Shown here: positions 18,803-27,106 of the stretch, piece after piece
Numbering within the stretch: position 1 is the first letter of the stretch
How the letters are laid out: each line of letters opens with the position of its first letter
Origin: CAVTWS01 sp963738445
Lineage (GTDB): Bacteria > Actinomycetota > Acidimicrobiia > Acidimicrobiales > SHLQ01
Direction of reading: 5' to 3'
Assembly: GCA_963738445.1 (NCBI GenBank)
Contig: CAVTWS010000023.1
Location: 62,001 to 126,000 of the forward strand
Length of the DNA: 64,000 nucleotides
The notes under the pieces: generated by a model
What the model was told of the DNA's origin: nothing
The model's database searches: none
Seen by the model: only the letters and a program-made list of their open reading frames with translations
Translations under genes and position numbers: made by a program

Positions 18803-19420
18803 CTAGCCGGCCGTCGAGATGCCGCGGATGAAGATGTCGGCGAACGACCCCGCGACCTCTCGTGGTGAACGCGGTCCGGTCGACTTCAGCCACAGGTAGG
18901 TGTAGTTGTGCATGCCCAACCAGGCGAGCGCAGTGAGTCGGGGGTCGACTTCGCGGAAGTCGCCGCGGTCGATGCCAGCCTGGATGATGGCCTGCACCTG
19001 CAGCTCGTAGGTGTGTCGCCGGCTGCGGAACTGGCGGGCCCACTCGTCGGTCAACACGGGGAACTCGTGCAGGAACACCCACACGTGATCGGGGTAGCGG
19101 GCGATGATGTCGATCAGCTCGTCGCCGAGCCGAGCCAGCAGCTCCGGCGGCGAACCCTCGGCCTGGCTGACCCGGTCTCCGCTCTGGAGCACCTCGTCCA
19201 TCACCCGGTCGTGGATGGCGACCAGCAGTTGCTCCTTGGAACCGATGTAGTAGTAGAGGGCGCCCTTACCGAGTCCCGTGGCGGTGCACAGCTCGGCGAT
19301 GCCGGTGGCGTGGTACCCGTTCTTGGCGAACACGCGAGCCGCTGTGTCGACGATCTCCCGAAGCCGCGCCTGCCAGCGATCGTTCCGGACGGGTTCGTCG
19401 ACGGGATCGGCGCTGGGCAT
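18803..19420 (-). CDS. TetR family transcriptional regulator
   Basis: A 205-residue TetR repressor. The N-terminal helix-turn-helix is IVDTAARVFAKNGYHATGIA, then ELCTATGLGKGALYYYIGSK, followed by an all-helical ligand domain of the kind seen in regulators of fatty-acid or steroid CoA metabolism (KstR2/FadR-like length). It is 26 bases downstream of the enoyl-CoA hydratase gene in the same direction, so the two are likely one transcript. The perfect inverted repeat at 20288-20302 in the promoter region of that transcript is the best candidate for its operator. Confidence 0.88.
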   Translation of the reverse strand: MPSADPVDEPVRNDRWQARLREIVDTAARVFAKNGYHATGIAELCTATGLGKGALYYYIGSKEQLLVAIHDRVMDEVLQSGDRVSQAEGSPPELLARLGDELIDIIARYPDHVWVFLHEFPVLTDEWARQFRSRRHTYELQVQAIIQAGIDRGDFREVDPRLTALAWLGMHNYTYLWLKSTGPRSPREVAGSFADIFIRGISTAG

Positions 19421-19446
19421 CCGCCGACGTTACCGGGCGACCTGCC

Positions 19447-20229
19447 TCACCGGCCTCTCCACACGGCGGGGCGCTTCTCGATGAACGCGCGGAGACCCTC
19501 CGCACCGTCCTCCGAGGCCACCATCTCCTCGAGGAGCTGGGCCGACAGCTGGCGCAGGGTGGCGTCGTCGGTCTCGTCGGCCGCCAACACGACACGGCGG
19601 CTGGCCCGCACGGCGAGCGGTGCCGCGGCGGCGATCTGGCCGGCGAGGCGTCGTGCCTCCTCGAACGCGGCGCCCGGTTCGACCAACCGGCACACGAGCC
19701 CGAGCTCATACGCCCGCTCGGCGCCGATCGGCTCCCCGGTGAGGATGGCCTCCAGGGCCGCCGAGCGTCCGATCGCCCGCGGGAGTCGGAAGAGCCCGCC
19801 GGCGGCGGCCACCAGGTTGCGTGTGACCTCGGCCAACCCGAACGACGATCGCGTGGTCGCCACCACGAGATCGGCGGCGAGCAGGATCTCCAGGCCCCCG
19901 GCCGTGGCCAGCCCGTCGACGGCGGCGACGATCGGCTTCGTGCGCTCCCGGAAGGCGAAGCCGGCGAAGCCACCCCGTTCGGTCTGGATCGTGGCCAACG
20001 CTCCGGCCCCGACGACCTTGAGGTCGGCGCCGGCGCAGAACACCGGCCGCGACTGGCCGTCGGTGTTGGCGGCCAGGATCCCCACCCACACCTCGGGATC
20101 GAGCTCGAGATGGTCGACCGCCGCCTCCAACCCGAGCGCGAGCTCGGCGTTGACCGCATTTCGGGCCTCGGGCCGGTTGAGGGTGATCACGCCGATCCGG
20201 TCGGCAGACGAGTACAGCACGGCAGACAT
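19447..20229 (-). CDS. Enoyl-CoA hydratase/isomerase family protein
   Basis: A 260-residue crotonase. The first oxyanion-hole segment is FCAGADLKVVG, the second AVDGLATAGGLEILLAADLV, and the C-terminal FIEKRPAVWRGR is typical. The residue positions of the two catalytic Glu of true hydratases are not both acidic, so hydratase, isomerase or other crotonase chemistry remains open. The ATG at 20229 (MSAVLYSSADRIGV) is chosen because family sequence begins there. It leads a transcript with the TetR gene and is divergent from the ligase at 20361. Confidence 0.85.
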   Translation of the reverse strand: MSAVLYSSADRIGVITLNRPEARNAVNAELALGLEAAVDHLELDPEVWVGILAANTDGQSRPVFCAGADLKVVGAGALATIQTERGGFAGFAFRERTKPIVAAVDGLATAGGLEILLAADLVVATTRSSFGLAEVTRNLVAAAGGLFRLPRAIGRSAALEAILTGEPIGAERAYELGLVCRLVEPGAAFEEARRLAGQIAAAAPLAVRASRRVVLAADETDDATLRQLSAQLLEEMVASEDGAEGLRAFIEKRPAVWRGR

Positions 20230-20287
20230 CAGGCAGGCGGCCTTTCGGTTCCGGGTGAACGAGTGTGGCGCAGCTCGGCCGCCTTCC

Positions 20288-20302
20288 GCCGGTCGTACCG
20301 GC
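20288..20302. promoter_or_regulatory. Perfect inverted repeat centred between divergent genes
   Basis: GCCGGTCGTACCGGC: two perfect 6-bp arms around CGT. Its centre (20295) is exactly midway between the start codons at 20229 and 20361, 58 bases from each. The position fits one operator controlling the hydratase-TetR transcript and the ligase together. The same arm-CGT-arm layout recurs at 25784-25798. Confidence 0.55.
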
Positions 20303-20360
20303 TTCCCGAGCGCACTCCCTCGTTGTTGACCGACCCGAGGGGCGCCGCCACAATCCATCG

Positions 20361-21920
20361 ATGCCCGCCGACATGAACTGGTTCGCCGTCCTCGAACATC
20401 ACGCCAGCCGGGCGCCAGATCGGCCTCTGTGCACCTACGGAAGCGAGGTCGTCACCTACGGGGGCATGCTCGCCCGCGCCACCAGCCTGGCCGCCGGCCT
20501 CCACGGGCGAGGGGTCGGCGTCGGCGATGTCGTCGGCGTGTTGTCCTACAACCGCACCGAGTTCCTCGAGGCGATGTTCGCCGCCAATTACCTGGGGGCG
20601 ATCCTGATGCCGATCAACTGGCGGCTCGCGGCGCCCGAGGTCGGTTACATCCTCGAGCACTCCGGCGCGAAGGTCCTGATCGCCGACGACCCGCTGACGA
20701 CCCTGGCCGACGACGCCATGGCCGGCCTGCCGCATCCTCCGCTGCTGGTGGGCATGGAGGAGCGGCCTCCGCTGCTGGTGGGCATGGAGGAGCGGCCGGC
20801 GGGGGAGGCGTCGGATTCGGTCCGGCTGGCCGATCTGCGGGTGGGAGCGGCGCCCGAGCGGACACGGGTGAGCGGCGACCAGATCCACCGTCTGATGTAC
20901 ACGTCGGGCACGACGGGGCGGCCCAAAGGGGTGATGCTGTCGCACGCGAACCTGGCGTGGAAGAACCTGGCCCACCTGGTCGAGTTCGGGGTCACCAGCG
21001 CCGACATCGGCCTGGCGTGCGGGCCGCTCTACCACGTCGGCGCGCTCGATCTGACCACGACGACCCTCATCGCCGCCGGCGGGTCGACGGTGATCCACCA
21101 GGCGTTCGACGCCGCGGCAGTCGTCGACGAGCTCGAACGATCGCGCGTCACGATCGTGTGGCTGGCGCCGGTGATGGTCAACGCCATCATGAGCTTGCCC
21201 GGCATCGACGAACGCGACCTGTCGTCGGTGCGCCTGATCATCGGCGGCGGGGAGAAGATGCCGATCCCGCTGATCGAGCGCCTCCGACGCACCTTCCCGT
21301 CGGCCTGGTTCGCCGACGCCTACGGGCTCACCGAGACGGTCTCGGGGGATACGTTCCTCGATCGGGACAGCACGATCACCAAGCTGGGCAGCGTCGGTCG
21401 GCCCTGCCTCTACCTCGAGCTCGCCATCTGGGACGACGGCGGCGCACCGCAGCCGCCCGGCGTGGCCGGCGAGATCGTGTTGCGCGGACCCAAGGTGTTC
21501 TCCGGGTACTGGCGGGATCCCGAGGCGACCGAGCGGGCCTTCGCCGGCGGTTGGTTCCACACCGGCGATGTCGGTGTCGTCGACGAGGACGGCTACGTGT
21601 ACATCGTCGACCGCCTGAAGGACATGATCCTGTCCGGCGGCGAGAACATCGCCGGCTCGGAGGTGGAGCGGGTTCTCTACGAGCACCCGGCAGTCCTGGA
21701 GGTGGCGGTGATCGGTCGTCCGGACGACCGCTGGGGCGAGGTCCCCGTCGCGTTCGTCGCCCTCCGGCCCGGCACGACCGCGACGGCCGAGGAGCTGATC
21801 GAACACTGCCGTCCCGAGCTGGCCAAGTTCAAGGTGCCCAAGGACGTGTTCTTCGTCGACGCTCTCCCGCGCAACCCGTCGGGCAAGGTCCTCAAACGCG
21901 AGCTCCGATCGGGGATGTGA
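20361..21920 (+). CDS. Acyl-CoA synthetase, AMP-dependent ligase family
   Basis: A 519-residue ligase with MYTSGTTGRPKG, DAYGLTETVSGD, GGWFHTGDVGVVDEDGY, DRLKDMILSGGENIAG and the catalytic Lys in RNPSGKVLKRE. Start ATG 20361. Between the N-domain and the P-loop, the ten-residue unit PPLLVGMEER occurs twice exactly (30-bp duplication 20736-20795). It is divergent from the enoyl-CoA hydratase, with an inverted repeat in between, so both steps may respond to the same effector. Confidence 0.88.
   Translation: MPADMNWFAVLEHHASRAPDRPLCTYGSEVVTYGGMLARATSLAAGLHGRGVGVGDVVGVLSYNRTEFLEAMFAANYLGAILMPINWRLAAPEVGYILEHSGAKVLIADDPLTTLADDAMAGLPHPPLLVGMEERPPLLVGMEERPAGEASDSVRLADLRVGAAPERTRVSGDQIHRLMYTSGTTGRPKGVMLSHANLAWKNLAHLVEFGVTSADIGLACGPLYHVGALDLTTTTLIAAGGSTVIHQAFDAAAVVDELERSRVTIVWLAPVMVNAIMSLPGIDERDLSSVRLIIGGGEKMPIPLIERLRRTFPSAWFADAYGLTETVSGDTFLDRDSTITKLGSVGRPCLYLELAIWDDGGAPQPPGVAGEIVLRGPKVFSGYWRDPEATERAFAGGWFHTGDVGVVDEDGYVYIVDRLKDMILSGGENIAGSEVERVLYEHPAVLEVAVIGRPDDRWGEVPVAFVALRPGTTATAEELIEHCRPELAKFKVPKDVFFVDALPRNPSGKVLKRELRSGM
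20736..20795. repeat. Exact 30-bp tandem duplication inside a ligase gene
   Basis: The unit at 20736-20765 is repeated base for base at 20766-20795, encoding PPLLVGMEER twice. It lies in a variable surface region of the ligase and keeps the frame. Confidence 0.93.
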
Positions 21921-21967
21921 AATTCGCCCCGAGAGGACCTTGGTCCCGGGACACCTCCGCAAACCAT

Positions 21968-21980
21968 TTGTATCGTACAA
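21968..21980. promoter_or_regulatory. Inverted repeat over a putative -10 element
   Basis: TTGTATCGTACAA has perfect 5-bp arms (TTGTA/TACAA) around TCG and contains TATCGT, a plausible -10. It lies 35 bases before the ATG of the amidohydrolase and 48 bases after the ligase stop, in a locally AT-richer patch. It is probably an operator-promoter and shares the core TCGTAC with the repeat at 20288. Confidence 0.45.
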
Positions 21981-22014
21981 CTGTTTCCCGGACCCCGAGG
22001 GGGAGTTGTCTCAC

Positions 22015-23229
22015 ATGGACTACAGCCAGCACAGCGCAGACATGACCTACTCGGACTTCGCTCACCCGGTGTTCGACTGCGACTTCCACTTCTACGAGGG
22101 GGTCGATGCCTTCACGCGCTACCTGCCGCCCGAGTTCAGCGGGCTGATCCGCCTCGCCGACGTCGACGGTCGCACCAAGATGATCATCAAGGGCCGGATC
22201 TCGGACTACATCCCGAATCCCACCTTCACCGTCGTCGCCGAGCCGGGATCGGCTGCCGAGTACTTCTCGGGCCGCAACACCGAGGGCAAGCTCTACCGCG
22301 ACATCGTCCGGCCGATGCGGGCCATCCCCGAGTTCACCGACCGGGAGGCGCGCCTGGCGTTGATGGACCGGATGAACATCGACGCCATCGTCAACTTCCC
22401 CACGCTCGCCTCGCTGCTCGAGGTGAATTTCATGGACGATCCCGTCGCCACCCAGGCGATCATCCACGCCTTCAACCAGTGGATGCTCGACGAGTGGGGG
22501 TTCGAGTTCGGCGGTCGCATCTACTCCACCCCGATCATCAACCTGGCCACCGCGGAAGGGGCCGTAGAGGAACTGGAGTGGGTACTCGGGAAGGGCGCCA
22601 AGACCGTGCTCGTGCGGCCCGGTCCCGTCGCCGGATTCCGCGGTCCCAAGTCGCCGTTCCTGAAGGACAGCGATCCGTTCTGGGCCCGCATCCAGGAGGC
22701 CGGCATCCCCGTGATGCTCCACGCCTCGGACTCGGGGTACCAGAAGTACGCCAACGAGTGGAACGGCGCCGACAAGGAGATGCGGCCGTTCGAGCAGGAG
22801 GTCTTCGGCACCGTCTCCCAGGGCCACCGGGCGATCATGGACACTGTGATGTCCGCGGTGTGCCACGGCATGCTGTCGCGGTTCCCGGGAGTCCGGCTGG
22901 GCTCGATCGAGAACGGTGGTCTGTGGATCACCCGGGTGGTCGAGGACCTCATGAACGGGTACGGCAAGATGCCCCACCTGTTCGCCGAGCACCCGAAGGA
23001 CACCATCAAACGGGCCCTGTACATCGCGCCGTACTGGGAGGATCCGTTGGAGCAGATCATCGATGCGGTCGGCCTCGATCACATCCTGTTCAACTCCGAC
23101 TGGCCGCATCCGGAGGGCCTCGCCGATCCCGTCGAGTACGCGGTGTTCGCCCGCGACGAGGTCGGGCTGGCCGAGGACGACGTGGCGAGGATCATGGGCG
23201 CCAACATGTTCGAGCTCATGGGCGTCTGA
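22015..23229 (+). CDS. Amidohydrolase family protein
   Basis: A 404-residue amidohydrolase-2 family (PF04909) enzyme, intact. The N-terminal metal motif is FDCDFHFYE (D-x-H), with conserved histidine in VMLHASDSGY and the late aspartate in FNSDWPHPEG. The start at 22015 follows GAGGGGGAG. Members hydrolyse C-C or C-N bonds or decarboxylate cyclic acids; in actinobacterial lipid clusters such genes sit beside acyl-CoA dehydrogenases and SDRs, as here. Substrate unknown. Confidence 0.85.
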   Translation: MDYSQHSADMTYSDFAHPVFDCDFHFYEGVDAFTRYLPPEFSGLIRLADVDGRTKMIIKGRISDYIPNPTFTVVAEPGSAAEYFSGRNTEGKLYRDIVRPMRAIPEFTDREARLALMDRMNIDAIVNFPTLASLLEVNFMDDPVATQAIIHAFNQWMLDEWGFEFGGRIYSTPIINLATAEGAVEELEWVLGKGAKTVLVRPGPVAGFRGPKSPFLKDSDPFWARIQEAGIPVMLHASDSGYQKYANEWNGADKEMRPFEQEVFGTVSQGHRAIMDTVMSAVCHGMLSRFPGVRLGSIENGGLWITRVVEDLMNGYGKMPHLFAEHPKDTIKRALYIAPYWEDPLEQIIDAVGLDHILFNSDWPHPEGLADPVEYAVFARDEVGLAEDDVARIMGANMFELMGV

Positions 23230-23250
23230 ACACGGTCCGGCCCAACGGGC

Positions 23251-23305
23251 GGCGATCATCCGATCAGCGTGAGCGATCGCCGCGGCGGTCACCCGATCAG
23301 CGTGA
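23251..23305. repeat. Imperfect 22-bp direct repeat, 33-bp period
   Basis: GGCGATCATCCGATCAGCGTGA (23251-23272) recurs as GGCGGTCACCCGATCAGCGTGA (23284-23305), three mismatches, in the 88-base gap before the SDR at 23318. It may be a regulatory repeat or a slippage product; no function assigned. Confidence 0.5.
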
Positions 23306-23317
23306 TAGAGACGCGAC

Positions 23318-24097
23318 GTGGATGGACTCCTCGATCTGACCGGGCAGGTGGCGATCGTCACCGGTGGAGGTACCGGCATCGGCGCCGCCACGGCGCGCCT
23401 GCTGGCCGCCCACGGGGCCGACGTCGCCATCGCGGCGCGGACGGTCGCCGACCTCGAACGGGTCGCCGCCGAGGTCGAGTCCGCGTCGGGGCGGCGTTGC
23501 CTGGTGGTGCCGACCGACGTCAAGCAGGAAGACCACGTGGTCGCCCTCGTCCGGCGCACCGTCGACGAGCTCGGTCGCCTCGACATCCTCGTCAACAACG
23601 CCGGCGGCACCCGGATGGGGCCGCTTCGTGACCTGCCGACCCGGGCGTGGGACGCCAGCTTCGACCTCAACGTGCGGTCGGCCTATGTCGCCACCCGGGA
23701 GGCGGGCCGGCACTTCCTCGAGCAGGGCTCGGGCGCGATCGTCAACATCTCGTCCGAGGCCGGGGTGTCGGGCGTGCGGGGCGGCGCGCACTACGCATCA
23801 TCGAAAGCGGCACTCCAGATGTTCACGCGGGTCACGGCGGCCGAATGGGGCGAACACGGGGTTCGGGCCAACTGCATCGCCGTCGGGGGCATCGGCTCCG
23901 AACGGGCCGTCGCGGCCTGGGAGGTGGCCGGCATCGATCCCGCGGCGATCGCAGCCGGCTCGGCCCTGGGCCGGATCGGTCGACCCGACGAGATCGCGTC
24001 GGTCGTCGTGTTCCTGGTGTCGGCCGCCTCGTCGTACCTCACGGGACAGACGATCTCGGTCGACGGCGGCTCCCGCATGTCCGGCCCCGATCTCTGA
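23318..24097 (+). CDS. Short-chain dehydrogenase/reductase
   Basis: A 259-residue SDR starting at GTG 23318. The cofactor loop is TGGGTGIG, with ILVNNAGGTRMG, the Ser in VNISSEAGVSG and Tyr/Lys in HYASSKAA, and C-terminal ISVDGGSRMSGPDL. The ARTVADLE after strand 2 suggests NADP preference. Similar enzymes act as 3-oxoacyl-ACP/CoA reductases or hydroxysteroid dehydrogenases. Same direction as the amidohydrolase before it and the SDR after it. Confidence 0.87.
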   Translation: MDGLLDLTGQVAIVTGGGTGIGAATARLLAAHGADVAIAARTVADLERVAAEVESASGRRCLVVPTDVKQEDHVVALVRRTVDELGRLDILVNNAGGTRMGPLRDLPTRAWDASFDLNVRSAYVATREAGRHFLEQGSGAIVNISSEAGVSGVRGGAHYASSKAALQMFTRVTAAEWGEHGVRANCIAVGGIGSERAVAAWEVAGIDPAAIAAGSALGRIGRPDEIASVVVFLVSAASSYLTGQTISVDGGSRMSGPDL

Positions 24098-24210
24098 GTC
24101 ACGTACCGCGGCGCCGGGAAACGGCGACCGTTGGGGATCTGCGGGCCGGCCCGGTCTCGACCTACAGTCGCCCTGACGCCGAGAGGCCGAAGACGAGACG
24201 GGGTGGAGCG

Positions 24211-25050
24211 ATGGGAGATCTCGACGGACTGGGCTACCGCGGCACCACCGTGGTGGTCACCGGTGGGTCCTCCGGGATGGGCGCGGCGGCGGTGCAGATC
24301 CTCTCCGACCTGGGCGCGCGCGTGCACGTCGTCGACGTCGACGAACCCACGGCGACCCACAACGCCTTCCATCGAACCGACCTGGCCGATCCCGCCCAGG
24401 TCTCGGCCACGGCCGAAGCGCTGCGAGCGGTCGGACCGATCGAGTTCTACTTCAGCTGCGCCGGCATCTCGCACGCCTTCGGCCCGCTGGCCTGCATGCT
24501 CGTCAACTACGTCGGCGCTCGTCAGCTGATCGACGAGACCCTGCCGGCGATCGCCGATGGCGCCGGGATCGCCATCATCTCCTCCCAGGCGGGCATGGCC
24601 TGGCAGGCGAGCCTGCCGTCGCTCCTGGAACTGCTCTCCCTCGCCGATCCGATCGAGGCCCGGGGGTGGTGCGAAGCGCACCCGGAACTGATCAAGGACG
24701 GGTATTCGGTGTCGAAGGAGATGCTCATCGTGTGGGCTCTCCACCAGGCGGTGCCGCTCGGTGAACAGCGCCACATCCGGGTCAACTGCACCGCTCCGTG
24801 CCCGACCGACACCGCCTTCATGGTGCCGGCCAAGGCGGCGCTGGGCGAGGAGTTCTTCGAGAAGTACCCGTACCCGACCCTCGGGCGCATGGCGACGCCG
24901 GCGGAGCAGGGCTGGCCGCTCGTGCTCCTCAACAGCCCGCTCAACGCGGTCGTCTCCGGCGCCGTGCTCTACACGGATCAGGGGTTCAGCGGTGGTGCGC
25001 TCACCGGTTCGCTCGACCTGGCCAAGGTCATGCCCCCGATGCCGAGCTGA
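24211..25050 (+). CDS. SDR family oxidoreductase (3-alpha-hydroxysteroid-dehydrogenase-like)
   Basis: A 279-residue SDR from ATG 24211, preceded by GGGTGGAGCG. It has TGGSSGMG at the N-terminus, a short second-strand region, FSCAGISHAFGP in place of NNAG, Ser in IISSQAGMA, and Tyr/Lys in YSVSKEM well separated by an inserted helix pair (LPSLLELLSLADPIEARGW). This inserted segment and the short cofactor region resemble 3-alpha-hydroxysteroid dehydrogenases/carbonyl reductases. The C-terminus is YTDQGFSGG. Role probably in ring hydroxyl oxidation; substrate not proven. Confidence 0.83.
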   Translation: MGDLDGLGYRGTTVVVTGGSSGMGAAAVQILSDLGARVHVVDVDEPTATHNAFHRTDLADPAQVSATAEALRAVGPIEFYFSCAGISHAFGPLACMLVNYVGARQLIDETLPAIADGAGIAIISSQAGMAWQASLPSLLELLSLADPIEARGWCEAHPELIKDGYSVSKEMLIVWALHQAVPLGEQRHIRVNCTAPCPTDTAFMVPAKAALGEEFFEKYPYPTLGRMATPAEQGWPLVLLNSPLNAVVSGAVLYTDQGFSGGALTGSLDLAKVMPPMPS

Positions 25051-25126
25051 CCCAGTTCGCTCCCGGACACACAGCGACATCGCTGCCGGTGAGCGGCTCG
25101 TCGCCGCTCACAACCGGTCGGGAACC

Positions 25127-25666
25127 TCAGCTGTTCGCGGCGTGCACGCAGAAGGCCACGATGCGCTCCACCTCGGTGGATGACGGTCGGGCCCGCTGCC
25201 ACAGCAGATCGGTGAGTCGGCCCATCACGGCGTGGGTCACCAGCGAGGCCGTGAGCTCGGGGTCGGTGCTGCCGAGCGCCGCCAGCGGTGCGTGGAGCAG
25301 GGCGGCGAGGTCGGCGCTGGCGAAGTGGCGGCCGGGCCCGACCCCCGGGGCACCACCACCGTTCCACATCACCGCGAGCGTGGTGGCGGCGATGTCGTCG
25401 TCGGTCTGGGACAGCACTCCTTCGACCCATCGACCGATCTGGGCCGCCGGGGTCGGTTCCTTGTCCATCTGGTGGGCCAGGTAGCTGCGCAGGCGCTGGG
25501 CGCCGTCGTCGAGCAGGGCGGCGACGAGGGCGTCCTTGGAGGGAAAGTGCCGGTAGAAGGCCTCGTTGGACAGTCCGGCCGCCACCACGATGTCGGCGAC
25601 GCGCGGGCGGGACGTGGTGCCGCGTTCCCGCATCACCTGGAGGGCGGCGTCGAGCAGCCGGCGCAC
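25127..25666 (-). CDS. TetR family transcriptional regulator (start uncertain)
   Basis: TetR repressor: RRLLDAALQVMRERG, then RVADIVVAAGLSNEAFYRHF and PSKDALVAALL form the DNA-binding domain, and the C-terminal domain follows to 25127. Coding character extends upstream to about 25765 (residues RQTLARRHGETYTLE) but that frame has no ATG, GTG or TTG until it runs into the neighbouring gene. GTG 25666 is the first usable start; an ATT at 25794 or a frameshift to the GTG at 25802 are alternatives. It is divergent from the acyl-CoA dehydrogenase at 25805 and very likely controls it through the inverted repeat at 25784-25798. Confidence 0.75.
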   Translation of the reverse strand: MRRLLDAALQVMRERGTTSRPRVADIVVAAGLSNEAFYRHFPSKDALVAALLDDGAQRLRSYLAHQMDKEPTPAAQIGRWVEGVLSQTDDDIAATTLAVMWNGGGAPGVGPGRHFASADLAALLHAPLAALGSTDPELTASLVTHAVMGRLTDLLWQRARPSSTEVERIVAFCVHAANS

Positions 25667-25783
25667 CTCGAGCGTGTAGGTCTCGCCGTGGCGGCGGGCG
25701 AGGGTCTGGCGGGCGACGCGCGCGGCGATGTCGTCCGGGTCGGGGCGGCCCTCGACCGGTGCGGGAATTGCGCTCTGCGAGTT

Positions 25784-25798
25784 CAGAATCGTATTCTG
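25784..25798. promoter_or_regulatory. Perfect inverted repeat, probable TetR operator
   Basis: CAGAATCGTATTCTG: 6-bp perfect arms around CGT, in an AT-rich patch between the divergent TetR and acyl-CoA dehydrogenase genes. It ends only 6 bases before the ATG at 25805. There is no Shine-Dalgarno sequence there, so the dehydrogenase mRNA may be leaderless and the repressor would cover the transcription start. Confidence 0.6.
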
Positions 25799-25804
25799 CC
25801 ACCT

Positions 25805-27106
25805 ATGGCATGGGATTTCGAAACCGACTCCGAGTACCAGAAGAAGCTCGACTGGGCCGACACCTTCGTCCGGGACAAGATCGAGCCCCTCGATCACCTC
25901 TTCCCGCACCTCCAGTTCCACGCGCTCGACGACACGAGGCGGGCCATCATCGATCCGCTCAAGGATGAGGTCCGCGCCCAGGGCCTGTGGGCCACCCACC
26001 TCGGGCCCGAGCTCGGCGGTCAGGGCTTCGGGCAGCTCAAGCTGGCCCTGCTCAACGAGATCCTGGGCCGGTCGCAGTGGGCGTCGAACATCTTCGGCAC
26101 CCAGGCGCCCGATACGGGCAACGCCGAGATCATCGCCCACTACGGCACGCCGGAGCAGAAGGAGGCGTACCTCATGCCGTTGCTCAACGGCGAGTGCTTC
26201 TCCTCGTACTCCATGACCGAACCACACGCCGGCGCCGACCCGACGTTGTTCACCACCAGCGCCGTCAAGGATGGCCACGAGTGGGTCATCAACGGCTGGA
26301 AGTACTTCTCGTCGAACGCCAAGACGGCGTCGTTCCTCATCGTCATGGTGGTCACCAACCCGGATGTGAGCGCCTACAACGGCATGTCCATGTTCCTGGT
26401 CCCGACCGATACCCCGGGCGTCAAGATCGTCCGCAACGTCGGCCTCTACGGCGAGGCGATGAACGAGGGCTCGCACGCCCTCATCCACTACGACGACGTG
26501 CGCGTCCCGGAGGAAGCGCTGCTCGGCGGGGAAGGTCAGGCCTTCGCCATCGCCCAGACCCGCCTCGGGGGCGGCCGGATCCATCACGCCATGCGCACGA
26601 TCGGCCTGGCCCAGAAGGCGCTCGACATGATGTGCGAGCGGGTGCTCAGCCGGAAGACCCGCACCGGCCTGCTGGCCGACAAGCAGTTCGTGCAGGGCTA
26701 CATCGCCGACTCCTACGCCCAGCTCGTGCAGTTCCGCTTGTTCGTCTTGTACACGGCGTGGGAGATCGACAAGTACAACGACTACAAGAAGGTCCGCAAG
26801 GACATCGCCACCGCCAAGGTGGTGATGCCCACGGTGCTTCACGACATCGCCTGGCGGGCCATGCAGGTCCACGGCGCGCTCGGCACCACCAACGAGATGC
26901 CGTTCTTCGGCCTCATCCACGGCGCCGGCGTCATGGGCCTGGCCGATGGCCCCACCGAGGTGCACAAGGTGACCGTCGCCCGGCAGGTGCTCCGCGACTA
27001 CCAGGCGACCGACGGCATGTGGCCCACCGAGTGGATCCCGGGGAAGATCGAAGCCGCTCAGAAGCAATACGCCCAGTACCTCGACCTCGAAGTGGGGAAC
27101 CTGTGA
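25805..27106 (+). CDS. Acyl-CoA dehydrogenase
   Basis: An intact 433-residue acyl-CoA dehydrogenase with a slightly longer N-terminus than the short-chain type. Motifs: THLGPELGGQGFGQLKLALL, SYSMTEPHAGADP (FAD-binding), INGWKYFSSNAK, GGGRIHHAMRTIGLAQKALD, MQVHGALGTTNEMP and GPTEVHKVTVARQVL. The pattern resembles the ACAD10/11-like FadE group, which is commonly found next to an APH-like kinase, as here: the TGA overlaps the GTG of the phosphotransferase gene. Probable substrates are longer or hydroxylated acyl-CoAs. Confidence 0.9.
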   Translation: MAWDFETDSEYQKKLDWADTFVRDKIEPLDHLFPHLQFHALDDTRRAIIDPLKDEVRAQGLWATHLGPELGGQGFGQLKLALLNEILGRSQWASNIFGTQAPDTGNAEIIAHYGTPEQKEAYLMPLLNGECFSSYSMTEPHAGADPTLFTTSAVKDGHEWVINGWKYFSSNAKTASFLIVMVVTNPDVSAYNGMSMFLVPTDTPGVKIVRNVGLYGEAMNEGSHALIHYDDVRVPEEALLGGEGQAFAIAQTRLGGGRIHHAMRTIGLAQKALDMMCERVLSRKTRTGLLADKQFVQGYIADSYAQLVQFRLFVLYTAWEIDKYNDYKKVRKDIATAKVVMPTVLHDIAWRAMQVHGALGTTNEMPFFGLIHGAGVMGLADGPTEVHKVTVARQVLRDYQATDGMWPTEWIPGKIEAAQKQYAQYLDLEVGNL

